Assembly: GCA_027579435.1 (NCBI GenBank)
Contig: JANBPK010000950.1
Coordinates: 1-64,000, forward strand
Source: Candolleomyces eurysporus
Taxonomy: Eukaryota > Basidiomycota > Agaricomycetes > Agaricales > Psathyrellaceae
Length of the DNA: 64,000 bases
Direction of reading: 5' to 3'
The notes under the pieces are model-generated. The model was not told the origin of the DNA. It ran no database searches and was given only the letters and a program-made list of their open reading frames with translations. The position numbers were made by a program, and so were the translations under genes. This document shows positions 23,410 through 35,105 of this stretch, in pieces (the first letter of the stretch is position 1; the number at the start of each line of letters is the position of its first letter).

Positions 23410-26400
23410 CTATCGACTCGAGTCCACAGCGTCGAGAATGCGCTGCAACATAGACTCCAAGGATTCAAAGCGCGAGTTGACCTGCCTCTCGAGGTTCTCC
23501 AATCGCCTTGAAACAGATGCGACGTCCTGGACTTCAGGATTCGCTTCGTTATTCAGCGAGTTACCCTCCACTAGGGAAGGTGTCGAGTCGGAATGATCTT
23601 TGGAGATCGCTTGGTGGATTTTCTCGACGTGTTCCATCAGAGCGTTCATCTTATTGTCGAGCTTGGTTTTTAGAGCGTCCATCTCCTGGTTCAGCATCGA
23701 TTTTGTTTCTTTGATATACTCTGCATGGTCTCCCNCTCCCTGCCCTTCCACATCGACGNTGTCGTAGATTCGGAGCAGGTAGTGTGAGGCATCGTGCTTG
23801 CCCTGCTGTCGTTTGTTGGATTCACAGTCCATGCAAATGAAGATATCTTCCACTGAATTTATGAGGAACGGGTTGAGAAACAGAGGGCCCGGCTATTGCA
23901 AGGACTGGAAGAGGAATAACTCACTGCATGTAGCACAAACCCAACAAGGAAGGGAAACATCCTTCTCACAGCACGTACACCGATGCTNCTGTGGTTTCGA
24001 GGGTGCTCCATGGTGATGAGAGCCTCCGCTACGGAAGGCAGCCTTCACTCGTCTCGAGCGTATCCGAGCTTGGGGTATGATGTGTGCAAACTCCATCTGC
24101 GGAATATGTCTATATGTCTTGAGCATGGTGTGTGAGATTCGGTGTGTAAAATTGTCGGTGGTGATAATATCCTTTTTGTCAATGCATTTCTCGCAGATGT
24201 CGACTTGGTCGTTGAGCGATTCGAGGCAGCAATTGATACAAATATGGCGCAAGAAACAAAACCGGTTGGCACATGAGTCGCATCCGGTGTACGATGTTCT
24301 GGANCAACCTTTTAGTGAAGGAGAGAANAAAGCAACGATGACCTACATAGATTCTCCGACTTGNCGGATTAGGTAGAATTTGGATGTCGCATGCCAAACG
24401 GCTGAGATGTTNGGATGAACAGAGGTACGTAGTGCGAGAAGGTCACACATGTCAGCAGTTGTATCCTCCCCGTGATTAGCCTTCATCGATGCGGTGATCC
24501 AGCGCCTGCGCTCGTTGGCCGCCTGTTTGAAATATGACGTTGACCACAACCGGCGTCGAACCTGAAAACGTATAGTTTCCCCAGCATATCTCCACCTTGC
24601 CAGTGCAACTTTTCTGCTTCGCTCCATGGTAGAGCTCTGGGAAGCAGAGCTGAACTCGTCGTTGGCTGTGGCTTCGACGGAGGTGTCTAGGGATTGGAGG
24701 TGATCTAAGGGCTCTGCCACCCGTTCCACGCCAGTTTGACTGGGCTCAGCCAGTGGCTCATCCTCGACGAGAGCATCCTCAAGGATATGACGAAATCGGG
24801 CACCTTCGGGTGGCAACCGAAGCAACTCGAAGGGCCGAACCCCAGTGTCACTTTGGTGATTCAGAAACTTCCACTCTCCCTTCCAGCCCAGGCTATGGCC
24901 CCCCACAGGCGTCACGCGGAAGTGGTACGTTAATCCGTTGGATACGTCCGCTGTNAACTCCAGCGCCGCAATCGGTCTTTCATCCTGAGCATCCCCATCA
25001 CTGACCCCAACCCCATCGCCGTTATCGCCACCAGCATCTTCAGCGCCTTCGGCTCTTACGAGTGGCCTTCCCCGTTCAATGATACCTTTCACCTTCCCCG
25101 AGCCTGTCCATCCTTCGAGGACGCCCTCGAACTCGGTCGCAGTGGGTTCTCGAGGAAGGTCGAATCGAACTACAGTGAGGTCCTTCTGCATGACAGGTAA
25201 ATTTCGATCTCGATACATGCGCCCCGTCCATCCACCTGCAATTGTGCTGAGAATCTGGGATCCGCCGACGGGTGATGCAAAGTCGTTGATGCTAATATGT
25301 TGATCGGCTTCCCATTTGGGTCGATCATCCTCGCGGTCAAGGTCTTGAGCGAGATATTTCAACGCTTCCAGGTCGGCTTCAGTTAGGATGGCTTTTGAGG
25401 AGGATGCTTCCGATTTGGATCCGGGTTTAGGGCTCGATTCGGTGTCGTCCGCGTTACTCTCGTGCACGTGAGATTGAGACAGCTCGTGGTGAGATGCGAG
25501 CATTGAATTGTTCTTAACTGCATAGGGCTCAGGCGAGTTGAAACGTTCGAACTGAGAGAAGTGAGTCAACGTCAGCATCCGAATGACGAGAAGGAAGGTT
25601 TACCATTCCGAAAGAGAACTTCTTGAACTGGTCTTGAATACTTCGTGATTTCTGTCTAAAGATAGCTTTGGGCGAAATGTCAGAGCTTTATAGGCGAAGA
25701 GAGAAGCAAGAACTTACCCTCCAACTTCTCTGCTCTTTGCCTGAGAGAATTGAGAACATTGAGTAACGAGGAAGAATGGGCTGACATCTCAAGCCAACAG
25801 AGCCGATATTGCGAGGACAGTCGGATGACATTTAGATGATGCTTGAGCAACAGGTAGATTAGGGGGAACGCAAACTGAGGGGTCGCGAATCAGTTCGGAT
25901 AGATCGAGGGAAAGTGAGAATCACACATACACGCTCGACCCGCCCTGGCCCAGTAACCAAAGTCACTTGGTCGGTCGAGGAAACGTTGTACTTGAGGTCT
26001 TTTAGATTGGAAAGAAGCCGCTCTTCCTGCTGCTCATCCAAATTCGAAATGAGCTCCTTAAGCTTGGGGTCTGTGGAGTCATATTCCCCAATACGCGGCT
26101 GGGTTGATCGGAGAAGACTATCGAGGGACTGGAAAGCAGAGCTATCGAGATAGTCGCTAACGATGGTTCTGTTACAGGGCAACACGTTCAGCCGAGCTTT
26201 GAAGATTTCCTGCACGAGCTCGTAGATTTGATCCCTGTATCTTTTCACGCTTATCGCCCATCCTACGGACAAGAGAGTTGGGAGATGTTCTATCTGAATG
26301 GGGCTTCGACTCACCTGCAGCCCAGTACGCGAACCATCGGAGAAGGCTAGAAGCGGGAGAGAATGAGTTGTCACCCTATGCGTCGTACGGAGTAAACGTA

Positions 26401-28243
26401 CCTCCAACCCTTTGGACGTGCGACTGCAAATCTATTGGCCTCGTGAATACTGATGAATCCTGAGAAGTCGTCGTCAATAGCTTCAACGATAGGGTCGAGG
26501 TGAACAACGTCGATGTAGTCCAGCGCCCAATCATCATCCGTCGCCTCCCGTTCCAGATGTGATGTACCGAGCAAAAGGGTGTCGGCTTGGTTGACCGGTT
26601 TCGAGAGAGAGCTCTCGAGATCAGTCGAGGGAGGTAGCTCGACAATATGAATATTTGGGGTGGCCAGGATAGTTGATGATTTGGAAGGATTCATTCGGAT
26701 ATGATAGTCCTTGAAGGTGAGAACGAATTTCTTGGCTTTGACACTTTGTCGTAGGCCCTGTAGATAGAGATGAATGACACGACTTGATGACGTGAAGACG
26801 GGCATGAGGAACGAACCATTTCCATCCAAATCTTTTGCAGCATCTAGAGTACGCGTGAGTGTCACAGAGACTCGAAGGAAAACGATGCTGGTACCCACCG
26901 GATCAGTCAAAAGGACGTGCTTCCTCATTCCGGGGAACATCATAGTGATCTCATTCGACATCTTCAGGATCTGCGACGTCTGATTCTCCATGAGATGCGC
27001 CATGTGTTGGATGTTGTTATTCTGGATCCTAAGCATTCCCTCGAAGTTGGCCATATTCTTCTTGAGGAGCTCTTCGACGTTCTCAGTCAACTCCTTAGCC
27101 AACTGGGTTTTTAACTTTTTTTTTTCCTCATCCGACATGTCCTCGATGGGCTCTCCAGTTTTAGTGAGCAGCTCTTCCAGTAGTCCGTCGTGATAGATGC
27201 AGTGCTCAATCCCTCCATTGCTTTCAATGAACCTGACCGCTTCCTTTTCGCGAACGCTTTCAAGCCGGTGCAGAAAGCCGAGGAGACTGTCGACCTTGAA
27301 CTCCACACGGGACACCATTTCGGCGGTCTCGTGCACACGTCCGGCGGTATACGAGGCAATGAGTAGTTCGAGTTCGGATCTTCGCTCTGCAAATGTGGTG
27401 ATATGGGAAGCCAGACGTTGTTCGAAGAATTGAGCATGGATAAGCCGGGCTATGGCGGACCTTTAGTCGACTGATCGCATAACAAGAGAGGCCGCGTACA
27501 TATTAGTTTCTTGTCCTGATAGTAGCTCAGGTCGCTTCCGCAAGCCTTAATCTCCTCCGCGATGATGGACATCATACTCGCCAATCGAGCGCTGGTTGTA
27601 AAGTCGTGCCGTTCGGTTCTCAGATTTCGAATCCTACGAATGCAATCGGACGAAGGGCCAAGCACTAGCGAGTCGCAGACTCACTGGAATAGCGTACACA
27701 TGAGATTCTGCATCTGCAATTTCACACTCATTGCCTTCCCGTTGTTATCCCTCCGAATGAGTTCAATCTTGATGACAGCGGCGAAGGCCCCAACGGCAAC
27801 TGCGAACTCGCCGTTAGACCCAAACATTTAACAAGAATGCAATGTATCTCGAAGACATACTTGATATTGCCGGATGAATCTCACTCAGAAACTGTAGTCC
27901 ATGTAAAATCGTCTTCGAGTTTTCTAGAAAGCTGGTCATGGCGGCCTCGTATCGAAGAGCCTTTTTCGAGGAGCCCTGCCCGACCTCTGTCAAGTCGAGT
28001 TGCGCGGCTGCCATGATAACCTTCTCATTCTCTATGTAGTACCGATCAAAGGAATCCCATAGCTCGTTCCATTCCTCTGGCTTTCTGTCCAAGGCAGCGG
28101 CCTCTAATCAGGAGATACATCAGTGCATTTTTGGAGAGGTTGTTCGGTCAAACGCGCCTACCTTCGAGGTGCTTCGAGACAGTCAACTGAGGACTCTGCC
28201 CCTCAGCCAGTTTACCTTTCTTCGTTTGTATCACTAGAGACAT
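23410..28243 (-). CDS. Large EF-hand and zinc-finger membrane-associated protein (1408 residues)
   Basis: Twelve exons join in phase with no internal stop: 28162-28243, 27861-28103, 27685-27799, 27500-27633, 26402-27449, 26315-26346, 25931-26262, 25718-25874, 25604-25665, 24347-25551, 23925-24298 and 23410-23852. The start at 28243 reads MSLVIQTKKG. Visible parts: a helical N-terminal region (about 30-300) rich in ELELL/KELTENVEELL-type helices; an EF-hand loop DDDFSGFISIHE at about 525; Trp-rich LLRWFAYWAAGW; one hydrophobic stretch FAFPLIYLLLKHHLNVIRL at about 665; a long polar/acidic middle; a Cys/His-rich ZZ-like zinc-binding region (1137-1275) with repeated CxxC pairs; and a C-terminal coiled coil. 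I recall similar EF-hand proteins as an expanded agaricomycete family of unknown function. Calcium sensing at a membrane is an inference. Confidence 0.82.
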
Positions 28244-28487
28244 ATACGAAGGAGAAGAAGAGTAAAGGAAGCTGTAAAAAGCCGAAATGGAACATTGTAT
28301 CTGTCGAAAAAGGAATGCAAGCGGCTGATGAAGCATTCGTGTGCTGATGGAAGTTGATAGCCATCAAGGGATCCTCAAACATAGGAGATGCTGAAATGCT
28401 ACAGGAAGGGAATTTGCTGAACGTACAGTGCCATCGGAAATGGGTTCAAGAGGAAAACAATGAAGAAAAAACAAAAAATCGAAAACG

Positions 28488-28559
28488 TTCCGATACGGGG
28501 AATCGAACCCCGAGCTACCGCGTGAAAGGCGGTAATGTTAGCCGTTACACCATATCGGA
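28488..28559 (-). tRNA. tRNA-Glu (anticodon TTC), copy 2
   Basis: Identical in its 71-nt body to the copies at 14.2 and 34.8 kb: the same acceptor stem, CTTTCAC anticodon loop and T-arm, on the minus strand. T-runs follow its 3' end (toward lower coordinates) and would stop Pol III. It lies 245 bp upstream of the EF-hand/zinc-finger gene start, in opposite context. Confidence 0.96.
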
Positions 28560-29307
28560 TCTCAGGTCATGTAGCCTCATGCATACACAGTGCTGCTCCA
28601 ATTAGGTTGCCGTTGCCATACTCTGTGAAGTTTTCCGGGGAGTTCATTCGACATATGAAAAGTATTTACAAAGAGCTGACGAGGTATGCCCTTAGGTACA
28701 CCTGAGCCACATCAGCAGCTTAATTCGCTAAATAAATCGTTAGCATCATCATCCGTAACGGATTAGATCCAAACATGAGCGGTAGAACTAGTCTATCTGT
28801 CTAGTGCAAAGAGCTCCTCTGAAATGGATGTCGATGCTACGCATCGACGGCGCGTTATCAACTCTCAGGATCATGACGCGTGATTCACTGCAAGTATCAT
28901 CATAGAGTCAATTCCTTGACCTCAACTTCATTTGATTCTTGCCGGCACTGGGTGATTTAAAATATGCCTTCGCATGCGCAACCATCTAAGACGATCGCAC
29001 CCATGAAGCCTCATTGTATCTTGATAGAGCCATTATTCGCTTTCTATCAGATGCACTGGACGCGCCACTGTCAATTGTCCCTTCAACCTCAGCAACTTTA
29101 CTACATACCTTCGTCATACTGAGCTGAGAGTGCAGACTCCGTAAAGAGCGGGCACCTGAGGTTCGAAATCAAATCAAATCCGTCAAGTTCGTCGTCATTG
29201 TGACGGTAAAGATTAACGTCAAGTATCAGGACTTCAAGCCCTGCATGTAAGTACATTATCAGCACGTCAAAGGAACGAGGCATGTAAAGATTCGTTAGTC
29301 TTGATCA
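28560..29307. other. No supported gene
   Basis: About 750 bp without a recognisable gene. Short frames only; no repeat or RNA structure noticed. Confidence 0.45.
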
Positions 29308-31085
29308 TCAATCTTCGTACTGCACCGTCCTTTCAGTTTCGATGTAGACGCAGACACGAGACTCGATTGGAGCCAAGGTATCAATGTCATCCATCGTTCC
29401 AGCACGGGACATTTCACTCTTCCGCTGGCTCATACGCCCCAACCCATGCCTTTCATTCCTTGCTTTACTGAGTTTAGCCTGGTAGGACTCCTCTCGCAGG
29501 TGAAGGATTGTACGAGCAGCGAGGATTGAGTTGACAACTCGCTGGGGGCTTCGGGTATCAGATATCGGGATCGGGGCAAAAGGAGATTAGCGGGCGAAGT
29601 GGGCGCTGGCGCATGTCGAAAGGGGACGTACATCACGAACATATACTTGCAGGCAGGCTGACACGTTCTGATGTAAGTGACCTTGCATGCCAAGAATAGC
29701 TGGGAACTGGACATACCGGCGCCAGACGGATGATGGCGATGTTTGCGGAGGAAGTGACTGTTTTGGAATTGAGTTCGGAGCAATAAGGGCGTTGAAGGTA
29801 GACCGATGCTTACTCGCCAGCGCGATGAAGTAGAAGACTCCATCCCGATAGAAGAGTGTCATCATTGGACTTCGAGTCTCCCAATGCTTCTTCAGCAAAA
29901 TATAAAAAGTGACACCAAGCACAACTGACATAAGATGAACGAATGTCAGGGACAATGGCATTTACGCGAATTAGATCATCGCTTACTGAATTCATTCACC
30001 ACAATCATACCGAAGAAGATAGTGATCGGTTTATTGTCGGTCTCGAAAGGCACGCAGGGAATGAGATCTGCAACAGGCGAGGGGGTGTCTGCGATGCCGA
30101 CACAATGGGAGGGGACGACTCGTAAGCATGGGGATAGGCTGGTTGGATTCATCGTACTCACATTTCATTCGAGATATCGAGACACCAAGAATTGCGAGGG
30201 AAGCCATATGTACCAACTGGGTAGGTCAGTAATTAGTCATTCTTCCACGAAATGCGCAAAAGCCTACCGCATACTGAGCCCCTAGGAGATATCCCACTAT
30301 TTTCTTCCGCCCGGAAAGAGCATAGAGCCGAACAAACATGATCGCTAAAGCATAATGATCAGAAGCATGTAACGCCCGATTCGCCCGTCAGATTTACCTT
30401 CGGATAGAGCAATACCAATGACACCAAAGCCTAGAAGGGCACCATTAGCGAATGTGGCCCCCAGCGTAGCTCTTTACGGTCCTTACTTGAGCTCACGATG
30501 AACGACCCGTGGCAGACCTGGGACAGGAAAACGTTAGAGCTTCAGGGTCTTGGGCTGGAGAGCTAACACGCACCTTTGTATTAGCAACAGCTCCCACTGC
30601 AGACTAGATTGAGGACCCAGAAGCGATGGAACGAGTGTACTTCACTTACACAGATAGCTCGCTATAATGTCGAAGCACAGGTACCGGTTCAGGAAAAATA
30701 GCACCTTCACGATGCCTGGTTGAGCCGACCACATGAATTTAACCTGTGATATGTATTTGAGATTGGTCTTCGAGCTCGAGATCAAGGAACCGACCTCCAT
30801 GGGCAATGTCTGAACATAATCTGCTAGCTGCGAATAACCGTGAGGCATGATTCGAAGTTTGTTACAAAACGTTCAAACACACCCAGAATGTCGTTGCACA
30901 TCCTGTTGATCCCGAGAGATGAGCTGCTGAATACGCATCCTAAGTGCAGTGCAAGAACATACTTAACAGAGACTTTGGGCGGATGGGGACTTAGCGCTTT
31001 CAGCTTTTGCGGTAGATAGTCAATTTCTCACCTGATAGGCCCGTCCACATTGGAGTGCTTGTATGAGCTGCTGCTTCATATCCAT
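29308..31085 (-). CDS. DUF6533-type multi-pass membrane protein, copy C
   Basis: Membrane protein of the DUF6533 family. The start at 31085 gives MDMKQQLIQALQCGRAYQ (exon 31032-31085). Exons in phase follow: YVLALHLGC; LADYVQTLPME; then the core exon FMWSAQPGIVKVLFFLNRYL (near 30650-30750). Further exons give MFVRLYALSGRKKIVGYLLG, VILGVTFYILLKKH with LFYRDGVFYFIALA, and SANIAIIRLAP. The last exon reads SILAARTILHLRE and a polar tail ending at 29308. The order of core exon, RLYALxGR, YRDGVFYF and ILHLRE is the standard one for this family. It is more divergent from A/B than they are from each other. Two middle exons (30.0-30.3 kb) are only partly delimited. No in-frame lesion was found, so it looks intact. 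Confidence 0.72.
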
Positions 31086-31811
31086 GACGGCTACTGAGTG
31101 GAGGGAAATGCGGGGTTAATGTAGCAGAGGTTTCCAGCGCAATCCGGCGAGAGGAGGAGGACAGGAGAAGGATTGGTTCCATAGCTTTACAGTCTCTTTT
31201 ATGGGGTCACCGAGGTGATCGTGTACTGTAAAACCACATTCATCATGATGGGATGAGTGATTCCCGTACCGGCACTTGTCCTTCCAGGCACAACCTCAAT
31301 CGCGATCAGCCCCTCCAAAGTGATACAGTCGGAGCCGACCTTACTGAAACTGATAAGACTTGCGTTGGGGGGTTGTTACCAACTTTCCGATTTAGAAGTT
31401 GCCGCTCCTTGGCCCTCCCCTCATCTGATGAAATGTGAAGGTTGTTGGCACCTTGACAGAAGATAACGTCTATCGTCGCACAGCGGGCAGTGGCATCCCG
31501 TGAACACCTTGAGGAGTTAGGATATGTCCGCCGAACTATAGCTGAGTTCCTGATCTCGAAGTTGGCTTCGAAAGCTATTCGTAGAAGATGCGGTATTCGT
31601 GAATCGTTAGTCTGCTGAACACACTCAGGGCCGAAGTGAAGATACTAACTCCGCCTCGAGGTTATCAATGGCATCAATTTCCCACCATGACCTATTTATT
31701 TGGTGGCTGGGGCATTTCTGGGCTGCCAGCTGTCTGTCGACGACCACCACTCGCTCCACGCCGCTGCACGACGCTTCTGCTCGACCTCACGACCATTAAC
31801 CTTTCTACGAC

Positions 31812-32394
31812 ATGATTCTTGCTAACATCGTTGTAGCACTCACGGCAGCGCTCGTCGCCTCTGCTCAAGGCACCGCAGGGATTTCGAATTGCATTATCCA
31901 ATGCAGCACTGCTGCAGCTGCTGCTAATGGATGTAGCGCGGTGTGAGTCTTTCTCGAGCCCTTGGAATTGCCCAGTATGCTGATGAGTGTCTGGCGTATC
32001 TTAGCACCGACCTCCCATGTGTCTGCGCCAACGCTCAGTTCCAAGCTGACGCTACCAAGTGCTTGCAAGACAACTGCCCCCAACAGGTCACAGACGCTAT
32101 CAACATTCAGCTTGCTCAGTGCGGTGCTGGTAAGCAACCTGTCGACATTATCCCGCTAAACTTGAGCTGAACTCTCTCCTCGTGATGTGTCTGCAGCATC
32201 CATCAGCCCCACCGGAACCGCTGGCCCTCCTCGAACCCTCACTGTCACCATTCCAAGCACCACTAGCACGAACCCGGCCACAAACACCAACACTGGTGCC
32301 CCGGCAGCTACCACTTCTTCAGGCGCGTCGATGGCTGGCGTCGCGTGGGGTGCTGCAGGCNTTTGCCGCCGCCGCCCTCGGCTTGGCTCTATAA
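31812..32394 (+). CDS. CFEM-domain GPI-anchored surface protein
   Basis: Small secreted surface protein of about 159 residues. Exons: 31812-31940, 31976-32129, 32197-32394, joined in phase. A signal peptide (MILANIVVALTAALVASAQG) is followed by a CFEM domain whose cysteines appear as NCIIQC, GC, DEC, LPCVC, KC, NC and QC, with the Asp before CxC (STDLPCVC). There are nine cysteines, one more than the usual eight. A Ser/Thr/Pro-rich stalk and a small-residue, hydrophobic tail (FAAAALGLAL) suggest a GPI signal. The N at 32361 is an extra base: keeping it puts the tail out of frame, and dropping it restores the GPI signal and the stop. CFEM proteins act at the fungal surface, in some species in haem/iron acquisition or host interaction. 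Confidence 0.88.
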
Positions 32395-33644
32395 TGGCCT
32401 CTCCTTTTCATCAGACCCGTTAATATACCAGGTGCTTGGATAGTTTGCTGCCTGTAATGACTGCTTAATGATCCATGGACTTTCATTTTCAAATTGAAAA
32501 CGGGTTTGAATGAAGTGGCCTGATATGTTTCCGCCAATGAGGGCGCTGCCGGCATGCCGAGATGTGTGGCGGTGCAGACTTTTTGTCCGATTTTGGACCT
32601 TTCTGCATCATGATGGAAATGCGTCCAGGCGAAGCTCAAACGACGCAGCTTGCCTGCGACTCCCTTCCTACTCGCCGTCTTTCCCTGCAGATAGGACCCT
32701 GACACTGGCCCAGACTCCAGTACCTCATTCTCTCTACCTGTTGCTTCTGGCAGTAATTTACCGTGTCTGTGCTTCTTGAACTTTCCCAGACTTGGCGATT
32801 CAGCACATAGTCCGACCTGGGTGGAAGGAGACTTTCTGGGCACATAAACATCGTAAAATCGTCGGGCTTGGATGCTCCAACGCAGACCTGAAGCGCTATA
32901 GAGAAACCTTGTGGTGCAATGCCGCTGTCGGAATCCTTCAGTGCTGTGGCTGGGTGCTTTGCTTTGGTTATATCTCGGATAATATTGTCCTTGCCTTTGT
33001 TTTTCCCTCGGAGCCTTGGGTAGTGCCAAGGGAAGCTGGTTTTGTGCCACGGAAGGAACTCGAGTGGGAAGGAGACACCCAATCTCCTATCCCTCGACAC
33101 GGATCCAGTCGGCAGTGGGATAGCACATCGACCATTCGTGTTCGCAGTCCCGCCAGTCGGTTGAATCGAAGTCACGGCGGTCATCTGTTCAATGTACCTT
33201 GAGACATTTCCTGCTGTACTCAATGGCATTGTTTCGCGTGGTGAGACTTCTAATTTCCCGCTGTTGGTTGAAAAGCTGAAGGCAAGCGGATGCTTTCTCA
33301 GCAATGTGAACAAATCTTGCTTCGTTATTTGCCCTGCACCAATGCTCGACGTTCCTTACTCACAAGCGTGAGGTGACGCAAGTCATAGAAGCGCGATCAG
33401 GTGAAGCTCGGCACCTTTGCTTTTACCCCAGACAATGCTTATCTTCACATTTCTCGAAGCGCAGGACCAATCAAGAATCGGCCACCCTGCAGAGGCTTAT
33501 TGGACTTCTAAAATCACGTCACCACGCTGTTCACGATCAGCTAATATGAAACTACGTCTTCGCGATTCACCGCGGCATCCCATTTTGCAAGCCAAGGCAG
33601 CGCTAGGATATTCTATTCCTCCAACACTTTTCCGAACGAGCGAC
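32395..33644. other. No supported gene
   Basis: Between the CFEM gene and the first AA9 gene. A 225-codon minus-strand frame (32636-33313) overlaps a 136-codon plus-strand frame (32792-33202). Neither has a recognisable motif, signal peptide or domain, so no gene is called. Confidence 0.45.
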
Positions 33645-33651
33645 TATATAT
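33645..33651 (+). promoter_or_regulatory. TATA box of the first AA9 gene
   Basis: TATATAT about 60 bp upstream of the start at 33707. The second AA9 gene has a comparable element at the same distance. Confidence 0.55.
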
Positions 33652-33706
33652 GACATCCAAAGTAAACTCTTGAACCGCTCAGAGGACCGTATCTCATCGA
33701 TTCACA

Positions 33707-34555
33707 ATGAAGTTGTTCGCTTCTCTAGCTGTCATCGCTGCCGCAGCGCAGGCTGTTTCTGCTCACTGTGCGCACCATTTTTTGTTCTTTTAGCACACAC
33801 AGATTAACTTGTTTCTTAGATATCTGGACCACTCTCGTCGCCGGGGGCTCAACGTCTACTGCTGCTATCCGGCAACCCCGTCAACAACAGCCCCGTCGAG
33901 GCAGTGAGCTCTGGTGCTATGACCTGCGGTGCTGGTCCCCGTGCCGCAAGCGACACAGTCACTGTCTCCGCTGGATCGAGCGTCAGTTTCAGGCTCGATA
34001 ACACGCTCTATCATCCTGGCCCTGCTGCCATCTACCTCGGTCAAGTTCCGGGTGGCCAGACCGCTGCATCCTGGAATGGAGCAGGCGCCAATTGGTTCAA
34101 GGTGCGTTCGTGAGGCATCCCTGAAACCATGAATTTTTAACACATCCCCCTTGCATCCGACAGATTGCGGAGTGGGGTGCCCAATTCAACCCATTCAAGT
34201 TCGCCCTCGACGGACAGAGTACGGCGACGACCACTATTCCTCAGAACACGCCCTCCGGCGAGGTACGTACCATTATCTTCTCAANCCCCCGTATTCTCAG
34301 CCCCGGATCCATTGCTGACTCTGGGAATCGTAGTATTTGCTCCGTATCGAGCACATCGGCCTGCACGTCGCTGGTGCTCCTCAATACTACATCTCGTGCG
34401 CCCAGATCCGGGTGACCAACGGTGGAAGCGGAAACCCACCAAAGGTCTCCATCCCTGGCTACGTCTCAGCTAGCGATCCCGGCCTCACCGTCAACATTCA
34501 CTGGCCAATCCCAACTTCGTACCGCGTCCCCGGACCTGCAGTCTGGAGAGGGTAA
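33707..34555 (+). CDS. AA9 lytic polysaccharide monooxygenase, copy 1 (one apparent frameshift)
   Basis: Secreted copper enzyme that oxidatively cleaves cellulose or related glucans. Exons: 33707-33767, 33820-34101, 34164-34262, 34334-34555. The signal peptide ends at SAH, leaving the copper-binding N-terminal His1 (HYIWTTLVAGG). The second histidine is in [17 protein letters not shown], and the axial Tyr region is [14 protein letters not shown]. No CBM1 follows; the protein ends in PGPAVWRG. Exon 2 is one base too long. After AAIRQP the family reads VNNSPVEAV, which is obtained only if one C of the CCCC at 33876-33879 is removed. The rest, including phase at all other junctions, is normal. 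A homopolymer error is likely; a recent disabling insertion is the alternative. It has two fewer introns than copy 2. Confidence 0.87.
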
Positions 34556-34836
34556 ATTGTGGGCTGCTTGGTGCGGAGCCCTTGGGAGGCGTGAAAATAC
34601 ACTTTGGTTATAGTTCCGTCTGGTGTTTTCTGAATAAATATATCTTCGTGCTATATAATAAAGTCGGCTCCGAACGCTAAACCTTCGCATGCCATCACTT
34701 GCATACCCTTGAACGCCGCGTCTAGACCTTGTTTTGAGGGCTATTTGCGGAGGTCTGTCCGCGAATGCCCACTGGGGCCAAACAAAGAAATCGACAACCT
34801 TGGAGCCTGGGCGAAGGGGCGGAAAAATGCTGTCAA

Positions 34837-34908
34837 TCCGATATGGTGTAACGGCTAACATTACCGCCTTTCACGCGGTAGCTCGGGGTTCGATTCCCCG
34901 TATCGGAA
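34837..34908 (+). tRNA. tRNA-Glu (anticodon TTC), copy 3
   Basis: Same 71-nt body as copies 1 and 2, with full acceptor, anticodon (CTTTCAC) and T-arm pairing and a TTTT shortly after. It lies in the 550-bp gap between the 3' ends of the two convergent AA9 genes. Confidence 0.96.
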
Positions 34909-35105
34909 CATCTTTTGCTCCATCGTCGAAATGGCTCTCTTTGCTCTCTCATACAGGCATCCTATCCTGCGACTCGGCAGAGAATCTATATCAACGGATT
35001 TATTCATTGCTACACAATTACCGCTGCCCTCATATGAAAGCCGGTCGACGAAGGAAAAACCAAATGAAATCCATCAACGCGTTCCTAACTCAAAGCATAT
35101 TCCTT

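Noticed and set aside
32636..33313. 225-codon minus-strand open frame after the CFEM gene
   Set aside because: No signal peptide, motif or exon continuation; a plus-strand frame of similar quality overlaps it. Probably open by chance in GC-rich DNA.
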